Assembly: GCA_029204225.1 (NCBI GenBank)
Contig: CM055092.1
Location: 78,690,527-78,754,526, forward strand
Source: Diphasiastrum complanatum
Taxonomy: Eukaryota; Streptophyta; Lycopodiopsida; Lycopodiales; Lycopodiaceae
DNA length: 64,000 bases
Reading direction: 5' to 3'
Shown: piece after piece, positions 58,284 through 64,000 of the stretch
How the letters are laid out: every line of letters starts with the position of its first letter
Numbering within the stretch: the stretch's first letter is position 1
The notes under the pieces: generated by a model
What the model was told of the DNA's origin: nothing
Database searches by the model: none
What the model saw: only the letters and a program-made list of their open reading frames with translations
Translations under genes and position numbers: made by a program

Positions 58284-59035
58284 TGGTATCAGAGCACTTT
58301 CCTGATTGCTGAATTTCAGATCTGATTTTCTGATTGGGTGCCCATTTTCCTTGCTGATTTTTCACTCTTTGCTGAGGGCTTTCGTCTCTTTGCTTCAGCA
58401 ACATTCAGCACAGTTTGGAGGAGGACCAACTCCCATCAGAGCATTTTCCTTGGCGGAGCTTTAGCAGATAGTTAGCGGAAGTACTTCCGCTAAATTTGGC
58501 GGCCGGAAAAAAAAAAAATTTGGGCAGATTATTTCCAACGCCCAAGTTCCAAATGCTTTTCCCTCTTTTTTTTGAATCCTCCATTGATTCAGGGAGAGGA
58601 TTCCCAGCCATCTTTTCAGCATTGATTGGAGGCTGTCCAGCGCCCTACTTCATCACATTTTTCAGCCATTGTTCCAGCAGAGTTTCAGCCATATTTCAGT
58701 TTTGATTGGAGGCTGTCCATCACCCTATTTCATCACGTTTTCCACAAATTTCCAGCCATATTTTCAACATTGATTGGAGGCTGTCCAGCGCCCACTTTCA
58801 TTCTCCTTGTGGTCACATTTTCCAGCCAGCTCTTCGCACACGCTTGGAGCTCTATCGAAATGTATCTTTGCTGGTTTTTCCTTGCTTTCCACACATTTTC
58901 TTGACATTTGTCATTTCCTTTCTTGCTCCTAGTGTCGTTTGTGTACCTAAAGCGTATTTGGGGTGACGACAAAAGTCCGCTCCCTCCGATATTAAGCTTT
59001 TCTTACACTCTCTTCACTTCCTGCATTCCTTGACC

Positions 59036-60208
59036 ATGGATACTTCCCCTACATCTTCTGAGCCTCGCACACCGTCTTCCACTTACCGTGAAGAAGTACG
59101 GCATGAATTCCGAGATCATCTTAGGGAAGCCATGAGTGATGTACGCACTGATTTACGCCAGGAGTTACGAGAGACGTTCACTGCTCTTTCTGCCCAGATT
59201 GCTACACTATCATTACAGTCCAGTGTTTCTCCACTATCTCCACCTGTTCCTCCACAGCGTACATTTCCACCACCCGAGACTCCTTCATCTTTTGGTCCTT
59301 TGCCACGAGACTTTAAGGATAAGGTTCAGCTTACTGTGTATTTTGGGTCATCCGATGGGAATGACCTCGAGAATTGGTATTCTAAGCTTGAGACCTACTT
59401 CCTTATGTTTCCTAAGACTGACATTCAGCGGATACATTTGGCTGCTTTACATTTGGAGGGCCGTGCTGCTACTTGGTGGCACATGTTTCGCCAGACGGCT
59501 TCACACCCTGGCCTTGCTAGTTGGACAGAGTTCATGACAGCACTCCGCCTAGCGATGATTGATCCTCAGTGGCTTATTCGACAGCACGACATCTTTCGCA
59601 GTTTATCTCACACCGGTGACTTGGCTGCTTATACGACACGATTTACAGAGCTTTCCTATCTATTCCCAGATATTTTTACATTGGAGCTCATCTCTCGCTA
59701 CGATGCTGGTCTACGAGGCGCACTCAGGTATGATGTTTCTTCTTTTTTCCCACTCACTCTTTCTCACGCCATCTCCCTTGCTACCGCATTGCAGCACAAG
59801 TACTCTCTCATCTCTTCCTCTATTTCTCGTCCTTCGCGTCCTTTCACACGTCCTATTTTTTCCTCTCCATCCTCTGCTAGTCCCACATCTATCAGTTCAC
59901 CTTCGTCCACTCTTCCTTCACGTCCTCCTTTTTCTTCTCGTCCTGTTTTTGTTCGTCGCTACTCACAGCCTGAGATGTCTGAGATCCATGAGAAACGCTT
60001 ATGTTTCAACTGTAAGAGTCCTGATCATATCGCCCGTGATTGCCGACAACCTGCCACTGCTACTGCCGTCTATTTCCATGATGCTGACACACCTGATGAT
60101 AGTCCTGATTCTGCCATATGCCTTCATATTCTTGATGATGACCCACCTGTTGATCAGTTTGCCACACCCACTGAGCCTGTTCCTGATCCCCCTGATCTAG
60201 CTGCATGA
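59036..60208 (+). CDS. E2 gag (ends at premature stop)
   Basis: 390 codons from the ATG at 59036 (MDTSPTSSEPRTPSSTYREE). A coiled and proline-rich head is followed by the capsid-like region FKDKVQLTVYFGSSDGNDLE and EGRAATWWHMFRQTASHPGL, and knuckle CFNCKSPDHIARDC. TGA at 60206 replaces the Cys codon of E1 (LAIC versus LAA*); the frame continues beyond it into the protease. Confidence 0.87.
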   Translation: MDTSPTSSEPRTPSSTYREEVRHEFRDHLREAMSDVRTDLRQELRETFTALSAQIATLSLQSSVSPLSPPVPPQRTFPPPETPSSFGPLPRDFKDKVQLTVYFGSSDGNDLENWYSKLETYFLMFPKTDIQRIHLAALHLEGRAATWWHMFRQTASHPGLASWTEFMTALRLAMIDPQWLIRQHDIFRSLSHTGDLAAYTTRFTELSYLFPDIFTLELISRYDAGLRGALRYDVSSFFPLTLSHAISLATALQHKYSLISSSISRPSRPFTRPIFSSPSSASPTSISSPSSTLPSRPPFSSRPVFVRRYSQPEMSEIHEKRLCFNCKSPDHIARDCRQPATATAVYFHDADTPDDSPDSAICLHILDDDPPVDQFATPTEPVPDPPDLAA

Positions 60209-61384
60209 CATGCTCAACTTGCTTATGCTACTTGGGCCGGTAAGCCGGGTCCACGCCATATCCGTCTTCGCGTACGTATCACTGGTCGTGAGTTTATTGC
60301 CCTTGTTGACACGGGTAGCACTCACTCGTTTCTCAGCAGTCATATTACTACACGCATTCGTGCTATGCCAGTCACTACGCCTCATCCCCTACATGTTGAG
60401 GTTGTCAGCGCACACTCTTTTCCTATCACGCAGCTGTATCAGCAGCTTTCATATCGGATTGGAGACTTCCTTGGTCAGGCAGATCATATTATTCCACTTA
60501 CGCGGTACGATCTTATCCTCGGTGCTAATTGGTTTGCATCCCTTACTGCCGTTACAGTAGACCTCCAGCAGCAGACATTGACATTCTCTCATGATGGTAC
60601 TCAGCATATATTTTTCGGTATTGATTCTCGGCAGGACTATCAGCTTATTTCCGGGAAGCAGTTCATACGGAGCCTCCCGAAGGCCCACTGTGTGGCTATT
60701 CTTTCTGTTCAGCCTATTGCGGATGCACCACCTTTGCCACAAGTATTTTCTGAACTGTTGCGTGAATTTGAGCATGTTTTTAGAGAGCCGACTCAGTTAC
60801 CACCTTTACGAGATGTCAACCACCATATAGACCTTGTTTCCTCTGCATCACCTCCTTCTCGTCCTCCTTTTCGTATGTCTATTGTTGAGCGCGAGGAAGT
60901 CCAGCGTCAGGTGTCTGATTTATTACGTCAAGGCCTTATTGTTCCTAGCCACAGTCCTTTTGGTGCTCCTGTTTTACTTGTTGATAAGAAGGATGGTACT
61001 AAACATCTATGTATTGATTATCGTGCTTTAAATAAACTTACTATCCGTAATCAGTACCCTATGCCTCATATGGATGACCTGTTTGACCAGTTAGGCCAAG
61101 CCAAGATCTTTTCTAAACTTGACCTCCGTTCCGGTTATCACCAGATTCGTATGCATTCTCCTGATGAGCACAAGACAGCTTTCCGTACCCACTTTGGTCT
61201 GTATGAGTTTCGTGTCCTTCCTTTTGGTGTTACCAATGGCCCGCCCACTTTTCAGAATGTCATGAATAACATCTTTCGTCCTCTGCTTGGAAAGTGTGTC
61301 ATTGTTACTTTGACGATATCCTCATTTATAGCACCACTCTCTCTCTTCATGTTCAGCATGTTCGTTCTGTTTTTGTTTTGTTAG
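60209..61384 (+). pseudogene. E2 protease - RT (first half)
   Basis: After the stop, [18 protein letters not shown] is the protease active site (~60294), then [53 protein letters not shown]. At about 61300, VIVYFDD of E1 has become VIVTLTISS through a 2-base loss, ending the frame at 61384. Confidence 0.85.
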
Positions 61385-61734
61385 TTACTCATCATTTGTA
61401 TGCTAAACGTTCTAAATGTTCTTTTGCTGTTGTACAAATCGAGTTTTTGGGCTTCTTTGTTACTAAGGGTACTATTCGTCTCGACCCTCGTAAGGTCCGT
61501 TCTATTCTTTCATGGCTTGTGCCTGCTGATGTTCATGATGTTCGTATGTTTCTTGGTCTTGCTATCCATCTTCGTAAACCAGTTGCTCATTTTGCCACTC
61601 TTGCATCTCCTTTGCATGCTCTGTTGAAAAAGGAAACTTCGTTTGCTTGGACTCCCGCATGTCAGTCAGCTTTTGATACTTTGAAGGTTAAGCTTACCAC
61701 TGCCCCTGTTTTATGTCTTCCAGATTTTTCCTAG
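61294..61734 (+). pseudogene. E2 RT second half
   Basis: Resumes [20 protein letters not shown] in the next frame, template-primer region FLGFFVTKGTIRLDPRKVRS, to PVLCLPDFS and the TAG at 61732-61734 also present in E1. RNase H follows in frame (FVVETDASSTGLGALLRQRQ). Confidence 0.85.
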
Positions 61735-62839
61735 CGTTTTGTTGTTGAGACTGATGCTAGTTCCACAGGATTAGGTGCTTTGTTACGTCAGCGTCAATGT
61801 GTTATTGCATATGAATCCCGTCTTCGTTCGTATGAGCAGCGCTATTCCACTCATGAAAAAGAGTTGCTTGCTATCATTTTTGCTTTAAAGAAGTGGCGTC
61901 ATTATCTGTATCGTGTTCCGTTTGATGTTTTTACTGATCACCAGTCACTTCGTTATTTGTATACACAAAAGGATCTTAGTGATCATCAGTACCGTTGGCC
62001 AATTTTTACAGTCCTTTCATTTTGATATTCATTATAAGCCTGGTAAAAGTAACGCTGCTGCTGATGCTTTGTCTCGTTTACCTGCTCTTACTTACAGTCT
62101 TGTTACGTCTCCCCACTCTTGGTATGATGATCTTCCTCACGCTTATGCCACATGTCCAGACTTTCGTGATGTTATGTCATCTGCCTCTCGTCCTTCCTCT
62201 CACCCTCGCCAGGTTTATTCCATTGTTAGTCATCGTTTGTTTCACTATGGTTCGTTTCACTATGGTTCGTTATGTAATCCCAGCACTCTCGACATATGTC
62301 CACAGCTCCTTCTTGATGTCCATTGCTCTCCTGTTGGTGGCCATTTTGGTTTTCAGAAGTCCTTGTTCCGTTTGAAAGAACATTTTTATTGGCCTTCCAT
62401 GAAGCGTGAGCTTTCTCACCTTATTCATACTTGTGATTTTTGCCTTCGTAACAAGTATTCTCGTGAAAAACCTGGCGGTCTCCTTCAAAGTTGGCCTATT
62501 CCTTCCCGCCAGTGGACTGATATATCTATGGACTTCATTTTAGGTCTTCCCCGTACTCAGCGTGGTCATGACTCTTGTTTGGTGGTAGTTGATAGGTTTT
62601 CTAAACAAGCTCATTTCATACCAGTCAGACGTACTATTACAGAGCAGTGTGGTCGTATATTTATTTCTGAGATTTTCCTCTTACATGGTCTCCTTACATC
62701 AGGTTTTTGGACAGAGCTTATGCGTATCTTGGATGTTAGGATACTTATGGGCACTGCTTATCATTCTTCTGCGGATGGTCAGTCTGAGGTTATTAACCGG
62801 TTATTAGTTATGACATTATGTTTCTCCTTCTGGTCGTGA
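61735..62839 (+). pseudogene. E2 RNase H - integrase, deleted in the core
   Basis: RNase H (STHEKELLAIIFALKKW, FTDHQSLRYLY), a small frameshift near 62000, GKSNAAADALSRLPAL, integrase finger CDFCLRNKYSREKPGGL and SMDFILGLPRTQRGHDSCLV. Between ISEI and GFWTELM, the stretch carrying the second catalytic Asp (LTDRDTKF in E1) is replaced by a few unrelated residues, so integrase is dead. The Glu-containing ADGQSEVIN remains. Confidence 0.85.
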
Positions 62840-62858
62840 TTGGGATCAGCATTTATGT

Positions 62859-63620
62859 TTGGCTGAGTATAGTTATAACAGTTCTGTTAGTTCCAGCACA
62901 GGTGTTTCTCCTTTCCTGCTTGCTCATGGATACTCACCAGTTCTACCCGGTATACCTGCTCCTCCAGATGATGCACCTGTTACTATTTCATCTTATCTTT
63001 CGAGTGCTCGGGAGATTATTACTAGAGCTGCTACTCATTTACAGCATATTCAGTAGCGGTACAGGACCATTGTTGATCGTCATCGACGCCATGTTGAGTT
63101 TGCAGAGGGAGGCTCTGTTTTTCTCCGGTTACGCTTTGCTCGCCATCGTTTTGTACAGGGTCTTGCTTCTACTGAGAAGCTTGCGTCGCGCTATTATGGG
63201 CCTTTTCAGATTCTTGAGCGCCTCAGTCCAGTTACATATCGTCTTGAGTTACCTGCTGCTACTCGGGCTTGTGATATCTTTCATGTCAGTTTATTACGTG
63301 CTGCTATTGAGGATGATGCTCCTCGAGATTCCTCATTTCCTACAGATCCAGAGCTTTTTCCATTCCTGCTAGCTGCTATTTTACAGGTGCACTTATTGCA
63401 TAGTCGTCGCCATCGGCAGGTTCAGTTTTTTTCCAGTGGGATGGTCGTCCTATTGGGGGGGCTACTTGGGAGCCCATTGATGTTTTTTATCATACCCCTA
63501 TCCTGGCTGATCAGGCTCGATCACTTGCAGCTACCATTGCTTCTCGGGATGCTCTGGCTTCTCTTGATGTTCCTTTCTCAGATGGGATATCTTGATGCAG
63601 TATTTTTCTCTGGCACTGGT
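62859..63620 (+). pseudogene. E2 integrase C-terminus and chromodomain
   Basis: MAEYSYNSSVSSSTGVSPFL to AATHLQHIQ, then a TAG (E1 has CAG here), GPF module (YYGPFQILERLSPVTYRLEL) and HSRRHRQVQF..WDGRP..GATWEPIDVF with a frameshift, as in E1. Confidence 0.8.
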
Positions 63621-63671
63621 TCTTATCTTATTTTGCCTACATTGGGGGCAATGTTCTTTATAGCCAGGGAG

Positions 63672-64000
63672 AGTTACGGATTACTAGATACAGGCCTACT
63701 GGGCTACTCTGCATATATTCTGCAGGTCTCTTTACATTTACTGTTGGTTATGTATATTTCTGGTTACGCATTTTATATTAGTCATGTACAGGCCCCAGAG
63801 CCTTTTTATATGCTTATGACCCGCACTGGGTCCTTTTTTATGACATTGACTAGCCTTGGGCCCTTATTATATGGTTATATGTGGAGTGGGGGCCCATAGG
63901 AGGGCGCACTATTTTCCCTCCACATTTTGCCTCCCTTTACTTTTGAATTCCTATTTTAGGGTTCATTGGTAGGGTATTTATAGGGGCATTTGTACACTCA
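63672..64000 (+). repeat. E2 3' LTR, truncated by the window edge
   Basis: AGTTACGGATTACTAGATAC.. matches the first 329 bp of 57819-58283 with few differences. Confidence 0.92.

Larger units (their letters stand above)
57819..64000 (+). mobile_element. Ty3/gypsy chromovirus (E2), same family as E1, runs off window
   Basis: 5' LTR 57819-58283 (465 bp), PBS TTGGTATCAGAGCACTTTCC at 58283-58302, gag-pol in plus orientation, purine-rich GCCAGGGAG and the first 329 bp of the 3' LTR (63672-64000). Nucleotide identity to E1 is very high. Broken by a gag stop, an RT frameshift at the YFDD motif, the shared TAG before RNase H, and a deletion in the integrase core. Confidence 0.92.

Overview
This is plant nuclear DNA from a repeat-rich, probably large genome. 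The evidence is eukaryotic GT..AG introns of 9-35 kb, chromodomain Ty3/gypsy elements, a Ty1/copia fragment, a DUF659-type hAT pseudogene and a large LINE family. The species cannot be read from the sequence; a non-flowering plant such as a fern or lycophyte would fit the intron sizes, but that is inference. No bacterial genes, tRNA, rRNA or CRISPR array were seen.

A single host gene can be reconstructed on the minus strand. Five short exons (55449-55514, 45411-45479, 36376-36432, 1005-1082, 442-539) join in phase into three TPR repeats with the exact 42-residue spacing of kinesin-light-chain-type TPRs. Both ends of the gene lie outside what I can identify. Nearly everything else lies in its introns: one of 35.3 kb (1083-36375), one of 9.0 kb and one of 10.0 kb.

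Layout. 1.7-15.8 kb is a cluster of about six LINE copies, mostly head to tail and joined by (TC)n tracts; the copy at 8671-13678 is nearly complete. 15.8-19.0 kb is a decayed multi-exon hAT transposase gene. 19.0-29.3 kb is a nest of Ty3/gypsy pieces: a gag-pro region split by a solo LTR and by an internally deleted element, then two truncated pol fragments. 29.3-30.1 and 34.0-34.3 kb carry a ~361-bp tandem repeat, with two more minus-strand LINE copies between. 36.6-37.3 kb is a copia fragment; 37.3-44.3 kb is old gypsy debris; 46.6-47.1 kb holds a LINE 3' end and an LTR remnant. 48.0-54.3 kb is a structurally complete gypsy element (minus strand, 5-bp target duplication). A same-family copy on the plus strand runs from 57.8 kb off the window end, so the two form a ~6-kb-armed inverted repeat.

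The most novel material is the LINE family. ORF1 and ORF2 are in one frame, separated by a single UAG in CAA-UAG-GAA context. ORF2 has no usable ATG, and two diverged copies keep the same 6-nt spacer followed by a GGGG/CCCC stem spanning exactly 35 nt, which suggests stop-codon readthrough. The ORF2 C-terminus ends in PCNA-binding (PIP-box) like motifs kept in five copies. The 3' end has a small hairpin with compensatory base changes, then a TTAATAA-type sequence and a (TC)n tail. Other copies sit directly against those tails, suggesting tail-directed insertion.
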